Assembly (NCBI GenBank): GCA_945865815.1 | Contig: CAMBFR010000024.1 | Location: 1-40,678, forward strand | DNA: 40,678 nt | Origin: Candidatus Sulfopaludibacter sp. SbA3 | GTDB taxonomy: Bacteria > Acidobacteriota > Terriglobia > 20CM-2-55-15 | Direction of reading: 5' to 3' | Shown here: positions 17,263 through 25,559 of the stretch, in pieces | Position numbering within the stretch: the first letter of the stretch is position 1 | How the letters are laid out: every line of letters starts with the position of its first letter | Program-made: the position numbers and the translations under genes | Notes under the pieces: generated by a model | What the model saw: only the letters and a program-made list of their open reading frames with translations | Database searches by the model: none | Told to the model about the DNA's origin: nothing

Positions 17263-20200
17263 TGAAGCAGGTAATCCAGCCAAAGATTGGATAGTTTTTC
17301 CTGAACCGTATTCTGGCGAAGACGTGTGTTCAGGTTCCGGAAATCGACGTGGTCCATGAGCTGATCCTGGTTTAGGCAGGAAAAGATGATCGTTTCTTTT
17401 CCGGTCGCGGGATCGATGTGCCTCTGCAGGCACTGCGCGCACACTTCCTTCATCATGCACTGCATTGGAGAGTTGATACTGGCGATCGCCACGTGACCGG
17501 GCTGCAATAGCGGCTGTAGCACGCCGTGGCGCGCGTCTTTCACCGCCGCCATCATCCGGTCGGACCCGATCGCGATAATGCGATTCACTCCCGACAGCGG
17601 AACCAGCGGCTCGCCCAGTTCTCCGCGGCCGTATGTCACCATCGCCTGGACGATATTCCCCCGGAAGTGATGATCCTGCGGACGCTGGGGCTCGATTGCC
17701 GCGCCCATATCCGTGCTCCAGATGACCTGATCTGTTGCGGCCTCGATATCCTCCCGTTTGAAAAGATCCTCGCCTTTCTTGTATCCGGCGAAGTAGATGA
17801 CGCGATTCCCCTTTTCGCGCATCTCCTTGGCTATCGAAAAGAGGACCGCGTTTCCCAGCCCGCCTCCGGCGAGCAGCACATTCTCCGATGGTTCGATTTC
17901 CGTTGGCGCGCCCGTAGGACCCATAACAACGACGGGCTCTCCTGGACGCAGATGGGCGCACAAGCGCGACGAAACCCCGAGTTCGAGCGCAATCAGCGAC
18001 AGCAGGCCCTTTTCCCGATCAACCCATGCGCCGGTCAGCGCTATGCCTTCCATCAGCAGCCGCGTGCCATTCGCGCTCCGGGCGTGGGTTTCGTAGTTCT
18101 GAAGCCGGTAGAACTGTCCTGGCCGAAATCGCCGCGCCGCGGCAGGAGCCCTGACGATTACTTCCACAATGGTTGCCGTCAGCCTTCGAACCTCTTCGAC
18201 CCGCGCAACCAGTTCGTCATCGAGCCTGGCCGTGAAGTCTCTCCAACCAAGATCACGTTCCTGCTGCCCGTCTTCATCGAGCGCGGAAATCTCGTCTTGA
18301 AAGAGCGCGACCACATGAGGATAGAAGTCCCGGGCAGACGCCATGGCCTTGACCACGTTGCCCGCATAGACCGGATGATTGTCACCGTAGTAACTGATAA
18401 ACCGGCCGTCTTTAGCATACGAAGTAAGGCAGCCGCCGCGGGCTCCCTCGGCTACCGGTTCAAGCGAAAATGTGCCGTCGCCATTGGGGCGCGCGCAATG
18501 TGGAGCAAAAAATTTCTTCCTCTTATCGAGCTGGAACGTGCCTGCGTGTTCTTTCTCGTACGTAATGTTCGGTGTCGTTCCTGCAGCCACCATCACCGCG
18601 CGGGCAGGCAGGTCAAGAACGCGATCCTTACCCTTGAAGCGCAGCGCCTGAACATGATTGAAGTCATCGACGATGGCCTCCTCGGGGGACAAACCCTCGA
18701 TAAAGGAGATTCCTTCCTCCAGAGCCTTGATCACTTCCTCATGGTTCAAACGATACGCGGGCGAATCGACCAGCCGCTTGCGATAAACGATTGAAACTCC
18801 GCCCCACGCCCGTACCAATGGCACGAAATTCGGATTCTCCCCGGCGGCCGTAGCGCGGGCGCGTTCGGCTCTGACGGCAGCGCCATGAGCGAGAAACTCT
18901 CGCAGGATTTCGCTTTCCTGCTTGTCGAAGCACGCAAGGAGCGCATCCTGGCCCATTTGCTCGGTGAGCCGCTCGTATCGCTCCAGGGTCTTCTCGACCT
19001 GCACGGGGTAATACGCGAAAAGCTCTGTGGCCGTGTCGATGGCAGTGAGGCCGCCGCCGATTACAAGGGCGGGCAGCCTCACCTGGAGATTCGCAAGCGC
19101 GGACCGTTTAAAGGCGCCGGTCAACTGCAGGGCCATCAGAAAATCCGAGGCTTTACGAATGCCACAGGCAAGATTGTTCTTTATGTCGATGATCGTGGGA
19201 CGGCCTGCACCGGCCGCAATGGCAATGTGGTCAAAACCCCGTTCCCACGCATCGTCTATGGTCAACGTGCCGCCGAACCGGACTCCCCCGTACATTCGAA
19301 GAAGGTCGCGGCGGGCCAGCGTGAGGTGGAGGAGGGTAAGGAAATTCTTGTCCCAGCGAACGGTGATTCCGTATTCGGACACGCCGCCGAATCCCTCCAG
19401 GATACGTTCATCCAGAGGACGATAGAAATCCGGCCACGACCGGATCGGCTGGGGAGCCGTGCCCGGACTTCCGGTGAGCTGTTCGTCGAGGGGTTCGATC
19501 TTGAGGCCATCCACGCCCACGACACCAAATCCTTCGTTGAGCAGATAGTGGGCCAGCGTGTATCCCGCCGGCCCCATGCCCACGACCAGGACGTTCTTCC
19601 CGTTGTATGGCAGCGGAAACGAACGCGCGATATTCAACGGATTCCAGCGGGTCAGCAGGCCGTAGATTTCGATACCCCACGGCAGATTCAATGTATCGGT
19701 GAGGACGCCCGTTTCGATTTGCGGAATATTCACCGGTTCCTGTTTCTGATAGATGCACGCCTTCATGCAGTCGTTGCAGATGCGATGTCCGGTGCCTGGA
19801 CACATCGGATTGCTGATCATCACCAGAGCCAGCGCGCCGACGGCATCGCCGTTCTTGCGCAGGAAGTGCATTTCAGAAATCTTTTCGTCGAGTGGGCAGC
19901 CATCCAGGGGAATGTCGAGAGGGTTTATGACGATCTTGCCCTCGGCGTCTTTGATCCCTTTCGTGCACGTATCCTTGTCGCGCTCATGGCAGAGAATGCA
20001 GTAGTGAATTTCGCTGAGAACCTCGCGCGGACTCATGCGGGCATCGGTAAGAGCGAACCCGTCACGGCGCCTTAATCGCCCATCGGGGCCGATCAAAGAT
20101 TCGGGCAGACTGGGACTTGGGCGCTGCATCTGAACAAGATTGAAATGTTCAATGGACTCGGGAAACCGGAAGCTTGCCCAGTGCCTGAACGCGGGATCGT

Positions 20201-20855
20201 GAAGCCGCGGCGCAACCCACTGTTTGAGAGTCTCAATCCAGCCGGTCACATTTTCGAGCGAAGCCCCGCCAAGGCTGTTCAGAAAACCGGACACGCGCTC
20301 GCGCTCGAGATCGGTGCCCTTATCGCCGAGAGCACGCTCGGCATCGAGCAGTTTTACGGCGGCGACGGCGGTAGCGAGCTCAGGATCGCGAACCGGCTCC
20401 GCTCCTTCTGCGGCGGCGGCCCGGAGACGCTGGACCTGCGCTTCCAGAGCTACGGAATCCTCGGCCGGACGGATTTTCTTCAGCGAAGAAATGACGCGGC
20501 GCCTGACGAAATCGATCTTGAACCGAAAGACCGGATTCTGGTCGGCAGTCAAGGCGGCGAGTTGCCCGGCTTCTTTCTCGACAGCGAACAACCGGACAAC
20601 AAACTGGCTGACGTGCGCCGCCATCGCCACAAGCAATGCCGAAATTTCAATGGCGCTGTGGGGGCCAGCCGGGTTGCGGCGGTAAGCCTCCCATGCGGCA
20701 AACAGCTCCGGATTCGCCGCGGCGACCTCGCAATCAAAGATGTCGAGAAGTTCCTTAAGCCTGTCGGATTTATAGAGATCGGCGTAAGCAAAGCCGGGGA
20801 TACCCAACCGGAGGTCGGCAGGCGCTCCGGTATATCTCGTCTGGGGTGTTTTCAT
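17247..20855 (-). CDS. Nfn-like fused flavin/iron-sulfur oxidoreductase (GltD/NfnB-like plus PyrK/NfnA-like)
   Basis: A 1202-residue protein. Residues 1 to about 275 are helical and unrecognised. About 280-370 hold eight cysteines (286, 289, 297, 320, 352, 360, 363, 367) like the Fe-S region before GltD/NfnB. Residues about 420-850 are a two-dinucleotide-fold flavoprotein (VVGMGPAGYTLA at 424-435, VIGGGLTAIDTA at 598-609, VMVAAGTTPN at 754-763). About 885-1180 resemble the NfnA/PyrK module: RPGQFYRLQNYE (FAD), LLAGGGLGNAVLFSIAKE (NAD(P)) and Cys1133, 1139, 1142, 1160 for a 2Fe-2S cluster. A soluble NAD(P)H/ferredoxin-type electron transfer or bifurcation role is inferred. The C-terminus is formed by an inserted palindrome. 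No operon partner. Confidence 0.82.
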   Translation of the reverse strand: MKTPQTRYTGAPADLRLGIPGFAYADLYKSDRLKELLDIFDCEVAAANPELFAAWEAYRRNPAGPHSAIEISALLVAMAAHVSQFVVRLFAVEKEAGQLAALTADQNPVFRFKIDFVRRRVISSLKKIRPAEDSVALEAQVQRLRAAAAEGAEPVRDPELATAVAAVKLLDAERALGDKGTDLERERVSGFLNSLGGASLENVTGWIETLKQWVAPRLHDPAFRHWASFRFPESIEHFNLVQMQRPSPSLPESLIGPDGRLRRRDGFALTDARMSPREVLSEIHYCILCHERDKDTCTKGIKDAEGKIVINPLDIPLDGCPLDEKISEMHFLRKNGDAVGALALVMISNPMCPGTGHRICNDCMKACIYQKQEPVNIPQIETGVLTDTLNLPWGIEIYGLLTRWNPLNIARSFPLPYNGKNVLVVGMGPAGYTLAHYLLNEGFGVVGVDGLKIEPLDEQLTGSPGTAPQPIRSWPDFYRPLDERILEGFGGVSEYGITVRWDKNFLTLLHLTLARRDLLRMYGGVRFGGTLTIDDAWERGFDHIAIAAGAGRPTIIDIKNNLACGIRKASDFLMALQLTGAFKRSALANLQVRLPALVIGGGLTAIDTATELFAYYPVQVEKTLERYERLTEQMGQDALLACFDKQESEILREFLAHGAAVRAERARATAAGENPNFVPLVRAWGGVSIVYRKRLVDSPAYRLNHEEVIKALEEGISFIEGLSPEEAIVDDFNHVQALRFKGKDRVLDLPARAVMVAAGTTPNITYEKEHAGTFQLDKRKKFFAPHCARPNGDGTFSLEPVAEGARGGCLTSYAKDGRFISYYGDNHPVYAGNVVKAMASARDFYPHVVALFQDEISALDEDGQQERDLGWRDFTARLDDELVARVEEVRRLTATIVEVIVRAPAAARRFRPGQFYRLQNYETHARSANGTRLLMEGIALTGAWVDREKGLLSLIALELGVSSRLCAHLRPGEPVVVMGPTGAPTEIEPSENVLLAGGGLGNAVLFSIAKEMREKGNRVIYFAGYKKGEDLFKREDIEAATDQVIWSTDMGAAIEPQRPQDHHFRGNIVQAMVTYGRGELGEPLVPLSGVNRIIAIGSDRMMAAVKDARHGVLQPLLQPGHVAIASINSPMQCMMKEVCAQCLQRHIDPATGKETIIFSCLNQDQLMDHVDFRNLNTRLRQNTVQEKLSNLWLDYLLQKNGA

Positions 20856-21000
20856 ACTGCGTGTTGAGACTCTAAGCCTGGGTAGGGTGTGCCGTTATTC
20901 AAGCTTTGCTGTCCCGCCGTCATCCTCCGCGCGTGGTGTAAGACAGGTCATTCTAGCAGGAAAGACACGGTTTGGGACCGATCGCCGGGCTAAAAAACGG

Positions 21001-21435
21001 CTAAACAATCTGATCCAGATGATGGCGCATATGCACCACGTAGTCGGCCATGATGAACTCCAGGTCGACATCCTGTCCATCGGGGGCCCGCCACTTGTTT
21101 TTCAGGCATTTGGGATCGACGTGCCGGATAACAAAGGCCAGGTGGCGGTTGTAGGTTTCCCACATCCCAACCACGTCCGGCCAGGCCCGGTCCTGATAAT
21201 GCTGAACGCTCACCCAGCCGTCCTGCTCGTAGCCGGGCAATTCCAGCCGCTGGCCCAATTGCAGTCTTACGAATCGCTGGTGATTATTTGCCGCGGAGTC
21301 GATGAGGTGTCCGAGAATTTCCTTCTTCGACCATTTTCCAGGGCCCGGGCGCAGGGAGGCATTGTTTTCATCAATCGCGCGCAGGCGGTCTGAGACTTTC
21401 AATACGGATTCAAGTTCTTCAGCAATCGATTTCAT
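21001..21435 (-). CDS. DinB-family protein
   Basis: A 144-residue four-helix-bundle protein of the DinB/YfiT-like superfamily: an N-terminal helix (MKSIAEELESVLKVSDRLRAID), PGKWSKKEILGHLIDSAANNHQRFVR with the first metal-ligand His, and the C-terminal YVVHMRHHLDQI with the others. These proteins bind a divalent metal and include thiol-dependent transferases; the substrate here is unknown. Its ATG overlaps the stop of the small GtrA-like gene in ATGA, so translation is coupled and it belongs to the HD hydrolase cluster. Confidence 0.9.
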   Translation of the reverse strand: MKSIAEELESVLKVSDRLRAIDENNASLRPGPGKWSKKEILGHLIDSAANNHQRFVRLQLGQRLELPGYEQDGWVSVQHYQDRAWPDVVGMWETYNRHLAFVIRHVDPKCLKNKWRAPDGQDVDLEFIMADYVVHMRHHLDQIV

Positions 21436-21563
21436 AACGTAAATCTCCCTGAAACCCGGAACACGATCCGGTCACTGGCAAAAAAGTTTACAAGCGAACA
21501 CGCCCCGATGGCGAGAACGTTCGCCATGTCGACCTTCAGCCAGTACAGCAGCGCGAGATTCAC
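21432..21563 (-). CDS. Small GtrA-like membrane protein (43 residues)
   Basis: A 43-residue frame starting with GTG at 21563, overlapping the phosphatidyltransferase stop (GTGA), and ending with TGA overlapping the DinB start (ATGA). The sequence ALLYWLKVDMANVLAIGACSLVNFFASDRIVFRV matches the C-terminal half of GtrA proteins, ending in the usual N-F-x5-[IV]-F pattern. GtrA proteins are normally about 130 residues with four membrane helices and take part in moving lipid-linked sugars. This one has one clear membrane segment, perhaps two. Either a decayed GtrA kept as a spacer or a working micro-protein; the double overlap favours translation. Confidence 0.55.
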   Translation of the reverse strand: MNLALLYWLKVDMANVLAIGACSLVNFFASDRIVFRVSGRFTL

Positions 21564-22141
21564 GGAAGCCTCTCCTCGCGATAGAGCCTGACCGTATTGC
21601 GGATCACGGACACGATGAACACTGCCGTGATGCCCACAATCGCCACCACCGCGCCCACGTCGCACAGAAGATATCGCGTGCCGGCAATGGTAGCGGTGCT
21701 TCTGAACATCAGCGCGATGTTCCCAATGGCAAGAACGACGCGAAGCTCTGTTGGCCCCCAGATGCCGAACGACAAGTGGAATACGCCGGTGGCGTAGGTG
21801 GCGAGGTAGAGCTCGATGGAAAGGAGAAAGTACGCGATTATCAGGGCCATCGCGACGGTCCCGGTCATGTAGCCGGAAAGGCCAAGGCCGCCGATCAGGA
21901 ACAGGGCCCCGACGGCATCGGCTACATGATCAATGTAGAAGCCGTAGCGCGGCCGTTGCCTGTCGCGGAGGCGCGCAACCGTGCCGTCCAGGCTGTCGCC
22001 GAACCAGTTGATGGCCAGGCACACGGTCGCGGCGGCAAACGCCCATGGCGTCAATTGAGCGAAATAATAGGAAATGCCGGCGGCGGCCATGCCGAGAAAA
22101 CCGAGCGCGGTTAAGTGGTCGGAATTGACCCGCGCGGGCAT
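21560..22141 (-). CDS. CDP-alcohol phosphatidyltransferase family protein
   Basis: At least 193 residues with about six membrane helices and the CDP-alcohol phosphotransferase motif DGTVARLRDRQRPRYGFYIDHVAD near residues 51-74, whose Asp residues bind the metal and CDP-linked substrate. It transfers a phospho-alcohol head group in lipid synthesis; the alcohol is not evident. The ATG at 22141 probably begins inside the protein: the same frame upstream reads LLTPLEKKALRWLAER, typical of the family's N-terminus, and opens at an ATT at 22231 preceded by GGAGGG. Overlaps the GtrA-like gene by GTGA and follows the HD gene closely. Confidence 0.85.
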   Translation of the reverse strand: MPARVNSDHLTALGFLGMAAAGISYYFAQLTPWAFAAATVCLAINWFGDSLDGTVARLRDRQRPRYGFYIDHVADAVGALFLIGGLGLSGYMTGTVAMALIIAYFLLSIELYLATYATGVFHLSFGIWGPTELRVVLAIGNIALMFRSTATIAGTRYLLCDVGAVVAIVGITAVFIVSVIRNTVRLYREERLP

Positions 22142-22251
22142 GCGTTCGGCCAGCCATCGGAGAGCCTTTTTTTCGAGGGGCGTCAGCAGGCTTTGCTGCT
22201 GACGCGCCGCTGATTTGAAAGTTGAACTAATATTCTGCCCTCCGGGCGCCT

Positions 22252-22839
22252 CTACAGACTCTTGAAAAACCCTTTACCGGCCGCGTCTTCCAGCAGCGCC
22301 CGAGTCCATTCCCACAACTTGGCGGAGCCCTCGCTCATGGCGGTATTCCGGGCTATGACGAGGTCCTTGCTGATCCCGTGTTCCTTCCACGACCCGCCGT
22401 TGGTGTGGTAGTTGTGAAGTTGCGGAACCAGGCGATCGAGCGCGTATGCGAACTTTGCTTCCGGCGTGTCACGCCTCTCGAATTCATCCCAGAGCAGGCG
22501 CAACTCCGCGCCCTGGTCGGCAGGCAGGATCGCAAACAGGCGGTCCGCGGCGGCGCGCTCGCGCTCTTCCTTTCCCACCATTGCGGCGCTGTCGTACACG
22601 AAAGTATCGCCGGCATCGATCTCGACAATGTCGTGGATAAGAACCATCCTGATCACTCGCGAAACGTCCACCGGCTCATTCGAATACTCGGCCAGCAGAA
22701 CCGCCATCATGGCGAGATGCCAGCTGTGTTCCGCGGTGTTCTCGTTGCGGTTCGAGTCAATGAGGTAGGTGCGCCTGAGGACACTCTTCAGCTTGTCGAT
22801 TTCGACGATGAATCGAATTTGCCGCTCGAGTCGTTCCAT
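22252..22839 (-). CDS. HD-domain phosphohydrolase (YfbR/HDDC2-like)
   Basis: A 195-residue HD hydrolase. Metal-binding residues are visible: His38 in ENTAEHSWHLAMMA, His69-Asp70 in MVLIHDIVEIDAGD and a later Asp in ALDRLVPQLHNY. The domain order and length match the HDDC2/YfbR group, which includes 5'-deoxynucleotidases that dephosphorylate dNMPs. Whether the substrate is a nucleotide is not shown. It heads the run that includes the phosphatidyltransferase, the GtrA-like protein and DinB. The ATG at 22839 is 3 bases from the stop of a methyltransferase fragment. Confidence 0.9.
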   Translation of the reverse strand: MERLERQIRFIVEIDKLKSVLRRTYLIDSNRNENTAEHSWHLAMMAVLLAEYSNEPVDVSRVIRMVLIHDIVEIDAGDTFVYDSAAMVGKEERERAAADRLFAILPADQGAELRLLWDEFERRDTPEAKFAYALDRLVPQLHNYHTNGGSWKEHGISKDLVIARNTAMSEGSAKLWEWTRALLEDAAGKGFFKSL

Positions 22840-22842
22840 GGC

Positions 22843-23127
22843 CTATGATCCCACACCGCAACGCACGAGAATTCCCGGCTCGTTGGAAAAGGCGCTCTGT
22901 TCGAGAGCGAAGCCGGAAGGCCATCGGGAATCGGGATAACCGGGGCTGGGGCCCTGCCCATCCGGATTTGTCCAGATGTCGGCGGCGACCTGGCAATTAT
23001 GAAACCAGGGGCCAAGCTCCCGAATTTTGCTGATAATGGATTCGCGTTCGTCCAGGGTTACGGTACGCGCGGAGTCCATGGAACAGAACTGGTGGCCGCG
23101 GAGACCGGATATGATTTTGTCGATCAT
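22843..23127 (-). pseudogene. N-terminal fragment of a CmoB-like methyltransferase
   Basis: A 94-residue frame. The part IISKIRELGPWFHNCQVAADIW resembles the N-terminus of CmoB-like class I methyltransferases (LGPWFHN block), and a short PGYPDSRW segment follows. The SAM-binding motif that should come next is absent: the frame runs into unrelated sequence and stops just before the HD gene. The natural protein would be over 200 residues, so this is probably a 3'-deleted remnant. It could still be translated. The resemblance rests on one short block. Confidence 0.4.
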
Positions 23128-23154
23128 CTTAGAGTCTTAAGGTCCAGGCGCTGA

Positions 23155-23925
23155 ATGGAAAACATTCTACGATCTCTCGGTCCGGCAAACATCGTACTTG
23201 ATCTTGGCTGCGGCGGATCCAGCTTCAGATACTCCAATTACGAGTGCCGCGTGCTCGCTGTTGATGTCGTACTGAACGCGGCGCAGATTGATCGCAGCAG
23301 TCCGCGATTCCAGTACGTCCTTGCAACGTCTTCCAATCTGCCGATCGCCGCCGGTTCCGTGGACGCCGTGGTCTGTAATCATACGATGGAGCACTTCCAG
23401 GACTACACACTCGTTCTCGCCGAAATTGGCCGGGTTCTCAAGCCGCATGGAATGCTCTGGGTCTCGGTGCCCGATGGCCATGGCTTCGACGATACGCTTT
23501 ATCGGTTTTTATTCAACGGTGGAGGCCACGTAAACCGGTTCACGCGCGATGTCCTTATCCGCGAAGTGGAGAGTCTGTCCGGGTTGCGGGTGATCCAGGT
23601 GATTGACCTGTTCAGCGGCTTCGTCTATGTAAGAAGGTCCGTGATCAAACAGGCTGTCAACGTCCTCACACGGACGCTCGACAGGTACACCGGACTGCGC
23701 ACCAGCCGCTACGGATGGGGCTTTGTATTCGCGCGCGGAGACGTCGAATTGCCGGCGCTGCCACCTTCTTACTTCAATGTCTGTGGAAACTGCGGGGCCG
23801 GACAGGGAGCGATCGAGTTAAAGGAAAGAGGACGCGTAAAACAGTCGATGGGCATACCAACCTACAGCTGCCTGAACTGCGGAGCACACAGCATATTCTT
23901 CAAACCGCCTCCCGGCTTGTCCTGA
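23155..23925 (+). CDS. Class I SAM-dependent methyltransferase with C-terminal zinc ribbon
   Basis: A 256-residue protein. Motif I is VLDLGCGGSSF at about 14-24; the acidic residue of motif II is in VLAVDVVL; NHTMEHFQDY and VLKPHGMLWVSVPDG are motifs of the Methyltransf_11 type. A C-terminal ribbon with CGNCGAG and CLNCGAHS is likely to bind zinc and is unusual for this family. Target is unknown. The last 26 bases overlap the convergent methyltransferase gene. No ribosome site is obvious before the ATG. Confidence 0.8.
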   Translation: MENILRSLGPANIVLDLGCGGSSFRYSNYECRVLAVDVVLNAAQIDRSSPRFQYVLATSSNLPIAAGSVDAVVCNHTMEHFQDYTLVLAEIGRVLKPHGMLWVSVPDGHGFDDTLYRFLFNGGGHVNRFTRDVLIREVESLSGLRVIQVIDLFSGFVYVRRSVIKQAVNVLTRTLDRYTGLRTSRYGWGFVFARGDVELPALPPSYFNVCGNCGAGQGAIELKERGRVKQSMGIPTYSCLNCGAHSIFFKPPPGLS

Positions 23926-24982
23926 CGCAGAACTCCGGCGTCAGGTGTTTGTGGACTCTTGTCCTGGCCACCGGTCTCTTCGACATCGCTGCCATGATAT
24001 GAGTCGGTTTCAACCGGCCGCTCTCGATCCCGGCAACATCGATCGCATGGACCCGATCAATGAATGCGCGATCCCATTCGTTCTCCGGATTGAAATTGTG
24101 ACCAAACGCGCGATCGATAAAAATATCGATAACATTGCCGAAAACCACGAACGTGTCGAAGTGAAAATAGGTTTTCAACAGCGGAAGGACGTCTTGAGCC
24201 CGGATTCCCTCGAATCCCGTAATTGCGCAATCCCAGTTCTCGTACTCCTTCTCGAATCGCTTCAGGCTATGGTTGTATTTGTACTTGTCCGGCAGTTCCT
24301 TCCATAGTTCCTGCACAAGCCGCAGTGCTTCAGGCCACCGCTGATGCCCATTCCGGCCGATCATGTCGTCGGTCATGAAGAGCCCCTCCGGATGCAGCGC
24401 GGCTTGAATCCGGACAAAGAGAGCCTCGAGTTCAAGAACGTGATGAAGGGACTGGAATGCGAGAATCACCCGGTAGTCATGCGCCGGCTTCCAGCGGTTG
24501 ATGTCGAAAGCCTTGAACGTAAAGTGACCGGCAACCCCTTTTGCCTCCGCGGCGGCCTTCGCCCGCAGCAACAATTCCGGATTGAGATCCAAACACTCGA
24601 AGGAAAAGTTCCGAATTCCAACTTCGAGCAGCCATTCCGCAATGTTGATGTCGGGGGCGCACTCTCCCGCTCCAACGCTGGCAATCGCCACAGTCTCAGA
24701 CGGATGGGCGCGGCAAATCTCCGCAATCCGTATTCGAAAGAACTCGATTGCATTCGTGAAGCCGAAAGGTTCGAGCATGGGGATAAGATATTTATCGGAC
24801 CAGTAACGCGAGATCGGCGGCAGATCCTGCACGTTCGCGCAGTTCGTAAATGATTCGAGTTCCGCATCCACTCGCGTGTTATAAGCGAAATACCTGCCGA
24901 ACAGCGCGCGGAAGGCCGCGCGCAGCCGGCGTAACGGAGGATGCAGCGGGCGTGGAATCCACCTCTTCAGCGTCTCTTTCAC
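23900..24982 (-). CDS. Class I SAM-dependent methyltransferase
   Basis: About 360 residues. A positively charged N-terminus (KETLKRWIPRPLHPPLRRLRAAF) precedes the methyltransferase core: VAIASVGAGECAPDINIAEWL as motif I, FECLDLNPELL as motif II, and ILAFQSLHHVLELEALF with LHPEGLFMTDDMIGRNG. The core resembles methyltransferases found beside glycan or lipid genes, but no substrate is suggested here. The start is taken as GTG at 24982, behind AGGGG; a TTG at 25027 would add 15 residues and overlap the region of the divergent gene. The 3' end overlaps the convergent gene by 26 bases. Confidence 0.78.
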   Translation of the reverse strand: MKETLKRWIPRPLHPPLRRLRAAFRALFGRYFAYNTRVDAELESFTNCANVQDLPPISRYWSDKYLIPMLEPFGFTNAIEFFRIRIAEICRAHPSETVAIASVGAGECAPDINIAEWLLEVGIRNFSFECLDLNPELLLRAKAAAEAKGVAGHFTFKAFDINRWKPAHDYRVILAFQSLHHVLELEALFVRIQAALHPEGLFMTDDMIGRNGHQRWPEALRLVQELWKELPDKYKYNHSLKRFEKEYENWDCAITGFEGIRAQDVLPLLKTYFHFDTFVVFGNVIDIFIDRAFGHNFNPENEWDRAFIDRVHAIDVAGIESGRLKPTHIMAAMSKRPVARTRVHKHLTPEFCVRTSREAV

Positions 24983-25051
24983 AGTTCCCCTGCTTGCAGC
25001 ATGGCACGAGCCTTCGGCCGAGGACAAGCCGCGTGGTATTCTGCGGCGATC

Positions 25052-25525
25052 ATGCGGAGGATTGACCGCCTGGATCTCATTACACTTCCGCTGCGAACCG
25101 CGGTTTTGCTGGTTCTCCTGCTCTCGGCCTATTACCTCGGATACGGTTCGCCGGTGCAGGAATGGCGCAAGGAGTCGCCGGGCCTCGGCGTGGTTGCGAA
25201 ATACACGCGCAATGGAAGGCCGTGGAGAATATTCTACGATCGCGACCTCGATCGAAAATGGGATCAGTGGATCGACGAGCGAGGCGGCGGGCCATACATC
25301 GTCAGCATCGACGACGACCGCGACGGCAAACCCGACCGTGACGAAGACGAGTTTGGAGCCGCGATGTCCTCCTGGCGGGCGGCGGAACTGAGGGCCCGCA
25401 AATCATTCATTGAGTTCGTCTGGAATCCCACGCAACTTGAGTACGTCGCCCTTGCGCTGCTGCTGTACACCATGTTCGAATTTGCCGTCCGGTCCGTCAC
25501 CCAGAACAGAGATGAGCCAACTTAG
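25052..25525 (+). CDS. Small membrane protein with acidic EF-hand-like loops, unknown
   Basis: A 157-residue protein not recognised as a named family. An N-terminal membrane helix (LPLRTAVLLVLLLSAYYLGY) and a C-terminal one (YVALALLLYTMFEFAV) bracket a soluble part. That part contains two acidic runs, YDRDLDRKWDQW and DDDRDGKPDRDEDEF, which resemble EF-hand or dockerin calcium loops. The ATG at 25052 is favoured because it starts just before the first helix; the frame is open upstream but overlaps the divergent methyltransferase. The soluble domain probably faces the periplasm. Calcium binding is inferred from the spacing of Asp residues only. Confidence 0.6.
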   Translation: MRRIDRLDLITLPLRTAVLLVLLLSAYYLGYGSPVQEWRKESPGLGVVAKYTRNGRPWRIFYDRDLDRKWDQWIDERGGGPYIVSIDDDRDGKPDRDEDEFGAAMSSWRAAELRARKSFIEFVWNPTQLEYVALALLLYTMFEFAVRSVTQNRDEPT

Positions 25526-25546
25526 CGAGAATCTCTCCCCGTAGGT

Positions 25547-25552
25547 TACAAT
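25547..25552 (+). promoter_or_regulatory. -10 box (TACAAT) giving a leaderless fabG transcript
   Basis: TACAAT ends 7 bases before the fabG ATG at 25560, leaving no room for a leader or ribosome site. A clear -35 was not found. The bacilliredoxin gene has the same arrangement. Confidence 0.45.
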
Positions 25553-25559
25553 CACGCAA

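Noticed and set aside
17526-20075. Plus-strand open frames of about 400 codons
   Set aside because: Antisense to the Nfn-like fusion, which has multiple intact motifs.
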